From positions 1-6,749 of the forward strand of contig CAMCER010000041.1 in NCBI GenBank assembly GCA_945873875.1: a stretch of DNA of 6,749 nucleotides, given 5' to 3'. Below the pieces are notes generated by a model, which saw nothing but the letters and a program-made list of their open reading frames with translations, had not been told where the DNA came from and did no database searches. Positions 1-5,915 of the stretch are shown here, piece by piece. The first letter of the stretch is position 1. Each line of letters begins with the position of its first letter. Origin of the DNA: an uncultured Clostridia bacterium. Its GTDB lineage: Bacteria; Bacillota_A; Clostridia; Peptostreptococcales; Anaerovoracaceae. A program made the position numbers and the translations under genes.

Positions 1-2906
1 AAGAGGAACTGGCAGAGGCCCTGAAACCTGTAAGCGGCGGGGCGGATCTGCATCTGACACCGCCAAAAGTACCAGTCGCAGCCGTAAGTCTTGACGGCAC
101 AGCTGAGAAAGACAGGATATTCGCCGGCGGCAGTTTCTATGAACTGACGAAATCAGGCATCAATAATGTCTACACTGTCCCGTGCCTGAACGAGAAGTAT
201 ACGGCAGGGGATTTCGGCTGGGATAATCTTCAGGCAGTCTATCTGGATACTGCAGCGACGGCAAGTCTCAATAAAGTCGGAGGAAACTATGAATCCATCT
301 CATTTGCTCTGGTGGGAGTGACCAAGCAAACCGAACAGTATGTCGGCTCGCCTTATGCATACACATACAGGATAGGCGCCGCAGGTCCTGCAGTGGATCA
401 GGCCACATCCCGCGTGACGGGTCACTACGGAACGACTAAGGATAAGCTTCAGAAGCTGACAAGTACTGAAGGTGATATCCTTAATTACTGCAAATTCTAT
501 TTGGACAGTTCTGCGATTGAGACTATAAGTTTCGTGCTTTGTCCGGTAGACTATGTGGATGACGGCATGACTGTAAGATACTACGGAAAGAACTATACTT
601 ACGCTGACCCCAAGGTGCTGGCAGTGCTGCAGGCATCACCGTATTTCGGCCAGATCGGACAGCACTCCGGAAGTACGGAATACGAGTTCAGCAATGAGTT
701 CGCATACAGCGACGAGAAGTCAGGAACTAAAAGCTACGGTATCGGCTTTGCCGGTGAGATCGCCACTCCTGCGGTAGACGCCTCTCTTCGTATCGGTTAT
801 TCGAAGGAGACCAGGACATGGAGAGAAGAGGAATTCACCAATGAAGTGACAGTCTCATTTGAAGCGGATCATGACTCCGTGCTGGTTTACCGCACGCCTA
901 TCATATATTACATGTACGACGTCTGGGATCCGGACAGCGAGACATGGTCTGAACAGGGACTATCAGTAACATACGTGAAGCCTGCAGAATACCAGCAGCT
1001 TTCCGCTAAGGAATATAACGATTTCGCTGAGAAATATAACGCAGAAGGAAAACAGCGGTTCACAGACAGGGGACTTGATCCTGACAAGTTCACCACTCTT
1101 GAACTTCTCGGCGATGATAAATACCTCGATATCGAAGGTGCTCCGACCAGATACTACCAGGAAAGCGGCGATGCTCCGGAAGGATACGCCCGCATAGATG
1201 ATAACGTTCATGCTCTGGGGTATAACGGCGGAAGCGATTCAACAGAGATGATCACAGGACACACCGTGACTACCGGAAAAGAGACCAATGAAGGTCTTAC
1301 TATCGATTTTGAGATAATGGGCGGCGGAGAGTTCGTAAAGGGAGGCATCTTCGGAAGTTTCGAAGACCTGACAGGACATGCCGTGTCTAATGCCAACACT
1401 AAAAGCACAGGTATAAGGACCACAGTTGCCAACATCGACGAAGGCGAGCTTCTGGCAGAAGGATATACTGACAAGCAGATCCGGGCACACTCCTTCAGCT
1501 GGCTCCCGGCCAAATGGGATTCGGGCCTTGTTTACCAGTACAAGGATGAAGGCGGCACAGTAAAACTGACCAGAACGGTGCCGGTATACGGATACATGCT
1601 TTCTGATGTGCATCAGCCATTTGATCTTTCAGAAGCAGAAGTCAGTCTGGATCCTGTAAGCTTTGACTATGACGGAGAGGCTAAGACTCCTGCAGTGACA
1701 GTGAAGATCGGAAGCACCGTCCTCTTAGAGCAGGATTATTCTGTCTCATATACAGCAGGCGGCAAAGCTGTAGACAAATGCGTAGAGCCTGACACTTATC
1801 TTGCGGTAGTCAAGGGAGCCGGGGCGAATATAGGGCAGGCTTCAGCGCCGTTTTCAATCATAGATACCAGAAAGACCGACATCTCAGATGCAGAGATGAC
1901 ACTGGATGCTGAAGAATTCAGATATGACGGGACTGCCAAGTCGCCTGAAGTAACAGTAAAACTGGGAAGCGATACACTTACGAAGGGAAAGGACTATGAC
2001 ATTGAATACGCACAGGTCGGCGGGTTTGTCGATGAATGCGTGGCACCGGGGACTTACATGGTCATCGCAGAAGGAAAAGGTGACTATACCGGAGCAGTCG
2101 GTAAAGAGTTCATCATAGCAGAGCCTGATGAGCCCATAAGCATCCAGGATGCTGAAGTCGCTTTATCATCCGCGGAGTTCACCTACAGCGGGAAGATACA
2201 GAAACCGTCCATCGTGACTATCGGCGGAATGGAGCTGAGACGCGGAAAAGATTACAGCGCAGCATGGTCTGACTCTTCTTCTGTCAATGCTGGCGAATAC
2301 ACCATCACCATAAAGGGAAGAGGAAAATACACAGGGACCACGAAGGCGACATACAGGATAGATCCGAAGGAGGTATCCCTGTCAGTTCCGAAGAAAGCCT
2401 TTATATACAACGGAAAGACTCAGACATTCACTACCGGAAATGAGTACTACACAGCCTCAGGCAACAAGGCGGCGGCAGCCGGCACCTACACTGCAGTATT
2501 CAGGCTGAAGGATAAAGCAAATTTCATCTGGTTTGACGGGACCGTATCCGATCAGAAGGTGAAATGGGTCATCGCAAAGGCTGCCAACACTATGAATGTC
2601 AAGGGCAGGACAGTTTCTGTGAAATATAAGGCTTTGAAGAAAAAAGCACAGAAACTGGGAGTTTCAAAAGTGCTCCGCTTCGTGAAGAAGGGGCAGGGAG
2701 CTAAGACATATACTCTTTCAAAGGCAATGAAGGCTGGAAAGTCCTTTAAAAAATACTTCAGTATAGCGAAGAAGACAGGGAAAGTGACTGTAAAGAAAGG
2801 TCTGAAGAAAGGCACGTATAAAGTGACAGTGAAAGTGAAGGCCGCAGGCTCTAAGAACTACAAGGCGAAGACCAGCACAGTCACCTTCAGCATAAGAGTG
2901 AGATAA
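1..2906 (+). CDS. Large secreted/surface protein with Ig-like repeats and cationic C-terminal domain (5' truncated)
   Basis: The frame is open from base 3 to the TAA at 2904-2906, giving 967 visible residues; residue n starts at base 3n. The true start and any signal peptide lie left of the window, and the GTG at 312 is an internal Val codon. Residues 1-540 match no family I can name. They are Tyr/Gly/Thr-rich and look beta-structured, with two Gly-rich alternating stretches at about 240-307 and 418-479. Three related Ig-like repeats follow (about 541-621, 626-709, 713-788), sharing a D/Q-A-E-V/M start, a Y-D/S-G segment, a K-D-Y or Q-D-Y segment, and a G-T/E-Y...G...Y-T-G end. A fourth module (about 791-858) carries Y-N-G-K and A-G-T-Y. 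The last 109 residues hold about 30 Lys and no Asp or Glu. No LPXTG, C-terminal membrane segment or SLH domain is visible. Such architectures are typical of clostridial cell-surface proteins; the actual function is unknown. Arg codons are mostly AGA/AGG. Confidence 0.85.
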   Translation, partial: EELAEALKPVSGGADLHLTPPKVPVAAVSLDGTAEKDRIFAGGSFYELTKSGINNVYTVPCLNEKYTAGDFGWDNLQAVYLDTAATASLNKVGGNYESISFALVGVTKQTEQYVGSPYAYTYRIGAAGPAVDQATSRVTGHYGTTKDKLQKLTSTEGDILNYCKFYLDSSAIETISFVLCPVDYVDDGMTVRYYGKNYTYADPKVLAVLQASPYFGQIGQHSGSTEYEFSNEFAYSDEKSGTKSYGIGFAGEIATPAVDASLRIGYSKETRTWREEEFTNEVTVSFEADHDSVLVYRTPIIYYMYDVWDPDSETWSEQGLSVTYVKPAEYQQLSAKEYNDFAEKYNAEGKQRFTDRGLDPDKFTTLELLGDDKYLDIEGAPTRYYQESGDAPEGYARIDDNVHALGYNGGSDSTEMITGHTVTTGKETNEGLTIDFEIMGGGEFVKGGIFGSFEDLTGHAVSNANTKSTGIRTTVANIDEGELLAEGYTDKQIRAHSFSWLPAKWDSGLVYQYKDEGGTVKLTRTVPVYGYMLSDVHQPFDLSEAEVSLDPVSFDYDGEAKTPAVTVKIGSTVLLEQDYSVSYTAGGKAVDKCVEPDTYLAVVKGAGANIGQASAPFSIIDTRKTDISDAEMTLDAEEFRYDGTAKSPEVTVKLGSDTLTKGKDYDIEYAQVGGFVDECVAPGTYMVIAEGKGDYTGAVGKEFIIAEPDEPISIQDAEVALSSAEFTYSGKIQKPSIVTIGGMELRRGKDYSAAWSDSSSVNAGEYTITIKGRGKYTGTTKATYRIDPKEVSLSVPKKAFIYNGKTQTFTTGNEYYTASGNKAAAAGTYTAVFRLKDKANFIWFDGTVSDQKVKWVIAKAANTMNVKGRTVSVKYKALKKKAQKLGVSKVLRFVKKGQGAKTYTLSKAMKAGKSFKKYFSIAKKTGKVTVKKGLKKGTYKVTVKVKAAGSKNYKAKTSTVTFSIRVR
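1623..2364 (+). repeat. Three tandem Ig-like protein repeats within the surface protein
   Basis: Three diverged repeats of about 75-85 codons begin near 1623, 1878 and 2139. Shared landmarks are an S/Q-D/E-A-E opening, a F-x-Y-D/S-G segment, K/R-G-K-D-Y in repeats 2 and 3 (E-Q-D-Y in repeat 1), and a Gly-rich closing strand. Repeats 1 and 2 also share a single Cys in V-D-K/E-C-V at the same place; repeat 3 lacks it. The similarity is at protein level; the DNA has drifted, so this is old duplication and not recent slippage. Repeats of this kind usually act as stalks or adhesion spacers on the cell surface. Confidence 0.7.
2577..2903 (+). other. Lys-rich, acid-free C-terminal domain of the surface protein
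   Basis: This segment codes for residues 859-967. I count 30 Lys and 4 Arg in 109 residues, with no Asp or Glu, whereas the preceding repeats are rich in Asp and Glu. It contains T-G-K-V-T-V-K-K-G and K-G-T-Y-K-V motifs, which look like a cadherin/Ig-type beta-sandwich repeat found at the C-terminus of many clostridial surface proteins. Since no covalent anchor is visible, the strong positive charge suggests ionic attachment to wall polymers; that is inference. Confidence 0.6.
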
Positions 2907-2961
2907 TGCCCTGCAGCAAGGTAAAAGAAGAAAGGACTGATAAACAACTTTTTCTCAGCAG

Positions 2962-2990
2962 TTTCAATCAGCCGGCAAATATGGCATACT
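2962..2990 (+). promoter_or_regulatory. Possible extended -10 promoter for the DUF3048 gene
   Basis: The -10-like hexamer CATACT lies at 2985-2990, preceded by TG at 2982-2983 (extended -10 arrangement). A weak -35-like TTTCAA lies at 2962-2967, with a 17-nt spacer. Transcription would start near 2997 and give a leader of about 38 nt before the ATG at 3035. The -35 matches the consensus at only three positions, so this is tentative. It is the best candidate in the 98 bases between the surface-protein stop and the region's next reading frame; no clear terminator is visible in that gap. Confidence 0.3.
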
Positions 2991-3024
2991 TGTTATTGGG
3001 ATAAATGACACTGACAAAGGACAA

Positions 3025-3030
3025 AGGAGG
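3025..3030 (+). promoter_or_regulatory. Shine-Dalgarno site that sets the DUF3048 start at 3035
   Basis: AGGAGG at 3025-3030 is followed by four bases and then ATG at 3035. The ATG at 3005 in the same frame has no purine-rich site in front of it and would add ten polar residues before the membrane anchor. The sequence therefore favours 3035. Confidence 0.8.
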
Positions 3031-3034
3031 CAAC

Positions 3035-4174
3035 ATGTCTGAATCAAAAGGGAAGAAAAAAACAGTAATTATCGTAGCGATCATACTTGCCATCGCTGCA
3101 GCCGCAGGCGCATTCGCCATCTATCAGATGACCATACCTGAAAAACTGGTGGTGAAGCTTGAGCAGCCTGAAGGGAAGATGAATCCTTTCACAGGGGAAT
3201 ATACTAAGAAGGAGCTTCCTGTAAGACCGCTTCTGGTATCGACAGATAACGTAAATGAAGCCATACCGCAGTACGGCATCTCACAGGCTGACATGATCTA
3301 CGAAGTGCCTGTAGAAGGTATGCAGTCCAGGCTGGAATGTCTTTACTACAGCGATATGCCTGAGGTAGTGGGACCGTGCAGATCAGTAAGATCCTACATC
3401 GTGACTCTGGCAAGGGAGAAAAAGGCCATACTCACTCATAACGGCTGGTCGCCGGGCGCGAAGAAGTATCTGTCCAAGGGCCACGTTGCAGACATACCTG
3501 CACAGACTTACGGCTTCTACTACAGGACCAGCGAAAAGCCGGCGCCCCATAATTCACTTGTAAAGACTAAAGACGTATATAAGGCGGCAAAGGAGCAGGG
3601 CTACCTCGATAAAAAGATAAAGCTTCCTGCATTCTCATATTTCAACGAAAAGGATATGGCTGTCATAAACGGGACTGAAAAAGAATTCACTGCCAAGTAC
3701 GAAGCTATCGCAAAAGAGCAGCTTGAATCACCCAGGCAGGAATACGAGATCCCGACACTTGAGGGCGTGAAGGCTCCGAAGTGGAACGGCAAGGCCACGA
3801 AGATCACAGTAGAGTATGTCAACTGCAAAGGCGAATTCACGTGGAACGCGAAAAACGGATATTACAAGAGAAGCGTCAACGACGGAGAATACAGAGATCT
3901 CAATAACGGAAAGTCCGTCAAAGTGAAGAACGTCATAGTCTATAAAGTGGGAAGCAGGGCCTTCGACCATAAAGGAAGACTGGACATCGACATGACTAAA
4001 GGCGGCAAGGCATGGGTATTCACCCAGGGCAAAGTGATCAAGTGCCGCTGGTCAAAGAAAAAATACAGCGCGCCAACCATTTTCAAGGACAAAAACGGAA
4101 AGCGCATCAAACTCACCAGAGGCAAGACCTGGCTCAATATGATCGATCAGAACACTAAGTTCGATTTTAAATAG
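3035..4174 (+). CDS. DUF3048 domain-containing (YerB-like) membrane-anchored protein
   Basis: A 379-residue protein, started at ATG 3035 because of the AGGAGG just upstream. A short Lys-rich N-terminus leads into one membrane helix (about residues 10-30) with no lipobox, so the rest should face outside, tethered by an uncleaved anchor. The N-terminal DUF3048 part (about 49-190) shows the family landmarks NPFTGE (50-55), PQYGISQADMIYE (78-90), V-E-G (93-95), GPCRSVRS (113-120) and APHN (170-173). The C-terminal DUF3048 part (about 250-375) shows the usual ending, with G-K-A-W-V-F (334-339), K-C-R-W and G-K-T-W-L. B. subtilis YerB is the best-known relative and is a lipoprotein; no biochemical activity is established for the family as far as I know. 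The conserved Arg, His and Asn positions suggest ligand binding or catalysis. Codon use (AGA/AGG for Arg) matches the upstream gene. Family call is firm; role is unknown. Confidence 0.9.
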   Translation: MSESKGKKKTVIIVAIILAIAAAAGAFAIYQMTIPEKLVVKLEQPEGKMNPFTGEYTKKELPVRPLLVSTDNVNEAIPQYGISQADMIYEVPVEGMQSRLECLYYSDMPEVVGPCRSVRSYIVTLAREKKAILTHNGWSPGAKKYLSKGHVADIPAQTYGFYYRTSEKPAPHNSLVKTKDVYKAAKEQGYLDKKIKLPAFSYFNEKDMAVINGTEKEFTAKYEAIAKEQLESPRQEYEIPTLEGVKAPKWNGKATKITVEYVNCKGEFTWNAKNGYYKRSVNDGEYRDLNNGKSVKVKNVIVYKVGSRAFDHKGRLDIDMTKGGKAWVFTQGKVIKCRWSKKKYSAPTIFKDKNGKRIKLTRGKTWLNMIDQNTKFDFK

Positions 4175-4230
4175 ACTTAAGTTTTGCCGAAAAACAGGAA
4201 GAGAACAGTTAAGAGGATAACGGAAGATAA

Positions 4231-4256
4231 GGGGGAGGATCTGAGAAGGTCCTCCC
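4231..4256 (+). other. Stable hairpin between the DUF3048 and lipoprotein genes
   Basis: Bases 4233-4241 pair with 4248-4256 (nine pairs, one T-G wobble) around a 6-nt loop, TGAGAA. The left arm includes GGGGGAGG, which looks like a ribosome-binding site but has no start codon at a suitable distance. What follows is TGTAAATAAG, with no T-tract, so it is not a standard Rho-independent terminator. It could be a weak terminator, an mRNA-stabilising end, or a leader structure of the lipoprotein mRNA; the ATG lies 27 bases beyond it. The rest of the 109-base gap shows no convincing promoter. Confidence 0.5.
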
Positions 4257-4283
4257 TGTAAATAAGAAAGAGAGGCCGGATAG

Positions 4284-4931
4284 ATGAAGAAACTTTTGAC
4301 ACTGATGGCGGTCCTGCTTATCGCGATGCTTGCACTGGCAGGATGCGGCGGCTCAGAAGAGAGTTCGGATAACGGGTCAGATTCCAAAGAGTCTGCAGCT
4401 GTCGATTCACTGAAGACCTTCAGCGATGTGATCGCCCTTGAAAAAGAGGACACACAGACATCTGTAGGCGGCGGGATGCTGGTGTATGCCTTTAAATACG
4501 GTGATGAGTATTACAGAGTAAGCTCTAAGATCTCTGAAAAGACAGAAAAGGCATATATCGATATCGATATGAGTAAAGAAGGCTACGAGAAAAAGCAGGA
4601 AGAACTTATAGGATCTGTTAAGATCGATAAGATCGAAAATCTCAACGAGCAGATGCTTTCTGAAGAGGACCTTGATGCTCTGAAAGGAAAGACCGGGGCA
4701 GAGCTGGTCAAAGATGGCTGGACATACAACGGAAGCTTCGATCTTGAAAACATGGAGTTCTGGATGGATAAAGGCCCCTTCCAGTACACCGTGGTCTTTG
4801 ACGGAAGCGCTGACGGGGCAAATGCAGAGAACTATGACGCAGAAGCTGAAACTAAGGACATGAAAGTAAAGTCAGTCAAGTTCAGCATGCTGGGTGATGC
4901 CACCACCCTTGAGCAGGACAGTGAAGAATAG
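4284..4931 (+). CDS. Small lipoprotein of unknown function
   Basis: A 215-residue protein. ATG 4284 is preceded by GAGAGG at 4270-4275 with an 8-base spacer. The N-terminus is a classic type II signal peptide: two Lys, a hydrophobic stretch, and lipobox L-A-G-C with the lipidated Cys at residue 21. A Ser/Glu/Asp-rich linker of about 25 residues follows, then an acidic, mixed alpha/beta body of about 165 residues. The processed protein would be tethered to the outer face of the membrane. I recognise no domain. Around residues 133-149, Leu-Ser-Glu-Glu-Asp-Leu then Gly-Lys-Thr-Gly and Gly-Trp loosely recall the short helix of SmpA/BLIP-like folds, but that is only a resemblance. Only one Arg occurs in the part after the signal. 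No partner can be named from context; it lies 109 bases after the DUF3048 gene and ends just before a strong terminator. Confidence 0.85.
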   Translation: MKKLLTLMAVLLIAMLALAGCGGSEESSDNGSDSKESAAVDSLKTFSDVIALEKEDTQTSVGGGMLVYAFKYGDEYYRVSSKISEKTEKAYIDIDMSKEGYEKKQEELIGSVKIDKIENLNEQMLSEEDLDALKGKTGAELVKDGWTYNGSFDLENMEFWMDKGPFQYTVVFDGSADGANAENYDAEAETKDMKVKSVKFSMLGDATTLEQDSEE

Positions 4932-4935
4932 TGTT

Positions 4936-4963
4936 TTGAGCCGGGAAGTCATGACAGAATAAT
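4936..4963 (+). promoter_or_regulatory. Sigma-A-like promoter candidate for the sigma operon, nested in the terminator
   Basis: TTGAGC at 4936-4941 (four of six matches to TTGACA) and AATAAT at 4958-4963 (five of six to TATAAT) are separated by 16 bases. The -35 overlaps the left foot of the terminator stem and the -10 lies in its loop. Initiation would fall near 4970, so the new transcript would carry only the right arm of the stem and could not form the terminator. It gives a leader of about 26 nt before the ATG at 4997. This is the only reasonable promoter I see close to the operon. Confidence 0.45.
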
Positions 4964-4988
4964 GCATCAGAGCTTTCCGGCGTTTTTT
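4940..4988 (+). terminator. Rho-independent terminator after the lipoprotein gene
   Basis: Bases 4940-4948 (GCCGGGAAG) pair with 4973-4981 (CTTTCCGGC): nine pairs with one G-T wobble. The six T's at 4983-4988 follow after one G. The loop is 24 nt, long for a terminator. The stem starts nine bases after the lipoprotein stop codon. The T-tract ends only eight bases before the sigma factor ATG. Confidence 0.7.
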
Positions 4989-4996
4989 ATGGAACC

Positions 4997-5566
4997 ATGA
5001 ACAACGCAGCCATGCCGGATGACGGAACGCTGTACAAGCGCTTCCTTTCTGGAGAACAAGCAGCATATGATCAACTGATGATCCGTTATGGCGACAGCCT
5101 GACGTTATATTTATATGGGTATCTTCATGACTGGCAGGCGGCAGAGGATCAGATGATCGAAGCTTTTGCCAGGATAATGGTAAAGCGTCCCAGGATACGT
5201 GACGGCAGTTTCAAGGCATATCTGTATAAAACGGGCCGTAATCTGGCCTACCGTCATTACACTAAAAGCCATAAAGCCACGGAATTCTCATTTGAGGAAT
5301 ACGGATTTGACATAGAAGGCGGCGAGCAGCCCGAAAAACTGCTGATCAGCAAGGAGCGGCGGAAGGTGCTGCACCTTTGTCTGGAACGAATCGATCCGCA
5401 GCTCAGGGAAGCCCTGTGGCTGGTGTACTTCGAGGATATGAGTTACAAGGCCGCTGCCCATATCATGGGTGTGAATACGAAGCGGATCGAGCATCTGCTC
5501 ACCAGAGGGAAGAAGAAAATGCGTGAGGAACTTGAGAAGGAAGGTATAACAGATGCGAACAGATGA
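4997..5566 (+). CDS. ECF-type RNA polymerase sigma factor
   Basis: A 189-residue protein with the two-domain layout of the extracytoplasmic-function sigma-70 family. Region 2 spans about 16-90, with DWQAAEDQ (45-52) and the helix I-E-A-F at 54-57 in the core-binding part, then Arg/Lys-rich segments (63-90) with aromatic residues for -10 recognition. A linker (91-117) leads to region 4 (118-180), whose helix-turn-helix at about 149-178 (S-Y-K-A-A-A then G-V-N-T-K-R-I) would read the -35. No region 1.1 or 3 is present. The ATG at 4997 has no visible Shine-Dalgarno; the next in-frame ATG (5012) has none either, and starts further down would cut region 2. It overlaps the next gene by 14 nt, within an operon that supplies a likely anti-sigma factor and membrane protease. 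Of 16 Arg codons, 11 are CGN, unlike the upstream genes. Its regulon is unknown. Confidence 0.9.
   Translation: MNNAAMPDDGTLYKRFLSGEQAAYDQLMIRYGDSLTLYLYGYLHDWQAAEDQMIEAFARIMVKRPRIRDGSFKAYLYKTGRNLAYRHYTKSHKATEFSFEEYGFDIEGGEQPEKLLISKERRKVLHLCLERIDPQLREALWLVYFEDMSYKAAAHIMGVNTKRIEHLLTRGKKKMREELEKEGITDANR
5536..5544 (+). promoter_or_regulatory. Ribosome-binding site for the two-TM gene, inside the sigma gene
   Basis: A purine-rich run with AAGGAAGG lies in the last codons of the sigma gene, about eight bases before ATG 5553. It supports 5553 as the start and so the 14-nt overlap with the sigma stop at 5564-5566. Confidence 0.6.
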
Positions 5567-5915
5567 CGAACGTATCAAAGCGATGCATAAGAGGGCTGCC
5601 CGGCTGGAACGGGACAGGCGCATGCAGAAAAGCAGGAGGCTTGGAGCCGGCTGCGCTGCCCTGGGCTTTGTGCTGGTTCTGATCCTGGCTGTCTTCATGC
5701 CGGATATCTCGGGAGCACTGGCGCCGGCAGGAGAGTCCGGAAGCATGAACGCCAGCATTTTCTCAGGCAGTTCGGCTCTGGGATATATCGTCACGGGTCT
5801 TCTTGCATTCATTCTGGGAAGTGCGGTGACGTTATTCTGTTATCGTCTGAAAAAATGGCGACAGGATGTTCCTGATGATGAGGATGACGAAAAAGACCGG
5901 GAGGATCAGCTATGA
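5553..5915 (+). CDS. Small two-TM membrane protein, putative anti-sigma factor
   Basis: A 120-residue protein. The N-terminus (1-29) is charged and strongly basic, probably an amphipathic cytoplasmic helix. A first membrane helix spans about 30-49, an external loop of about 25 Ser/Gly/Ala-rich residues follows (50-74), a second helix spans about 75-97, and the tail is acidic, with twelve Asp/Glu among the last 16 residues. The stop codon overlaps the next start by 4 nt. Position directly after, and overlapping, an ECF sigma gene is the classic place for its membrane-bound anti-sigma factor, and the PrsW-like protease two genes down fits that reading. However, no zinc-binding His-x3-Cys-x2-Cys anti-sigma motif is present and I do not recognise the family. 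If it does bind the sigma factor, the N-terminal helix or the acidic tail is the likely contact. The role is inference; existence of the gene is well supported. Confidence 0.8.
   Translation: MRTDDERIKAMHKRAARLERDRRMQKSRRLGAGCAALGFVLVLILAVFMPDISGALAPAGESGSMNASIFSGSSALGYIVTGLLAFILGSAVTLFCYRLKKWRQDVPDDEDDEKDREDQL
5899..5904 (+). promoter_or_regulatory. Ribosome-binding site for the seven-TM gene
   Basis: GGGAGG lies seven bases before ATG 5912, inside the 3' end of the two-TM gene. It is the strongest internal ribosome-binding site of the operon and supports the ATGA 4-nt overlap. Confidence 0.75.

Noticed and set aside
396..1386. Thr-Gly-His occurring three times in the surface protein as a MACPF-like signature
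   Set aside because: The MACPF signature has Gly-Thr/Ser-His with flanking aromatics and a later Gly-Gly; the order here is Thr-Gly-His and the flanks do not fit.
1208..1613. Overlapping minus-strand ORFs of 101 and 124 codons
   Set aside because: They are antisense to the surface-protein gene, have unlikely low-complexity protein sequence and no ribosome-binding site; shadows of the real frame.
2934..2973. Imperfect inverted repeat (GG-A-CTGAT with ATCAG-CC) after the surface-protein gene
   Set aside because: Seven pairs with a bulge, a 25-nt loop and no T-tract after it; too weak to call a terminator.
3005..3034. Upstream ATG at 3005 as start of the DUF3048 gene
   Set aside because: No ribosome-binding site before it, while AGGAGG directly precedes ATG 3035; the extra ten residues would include the SD itself.
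4184..4213. TTGCCG and GTTAAG as a promoter for the lipoprotein gene
   Set aside because: The -10 match is poor and the spacer is 18 nt; not distinguishable from background.
4555..4570. 16-bp perfect palindrome ATATCGATATCGATAT
   Set aside because: It lies inside the lipoprotein gene and encodes an Ile-Asp-Ile-Asp stretch; alternating codons produce it naturally, and no promoter or operator context is present.
5288..5812. Minus-strand ORF of 174 codons
   Set aside because: It is antisense to the sigma and two-TM genes, which are clearly coding on the other strand with domain and membrane-helix support.
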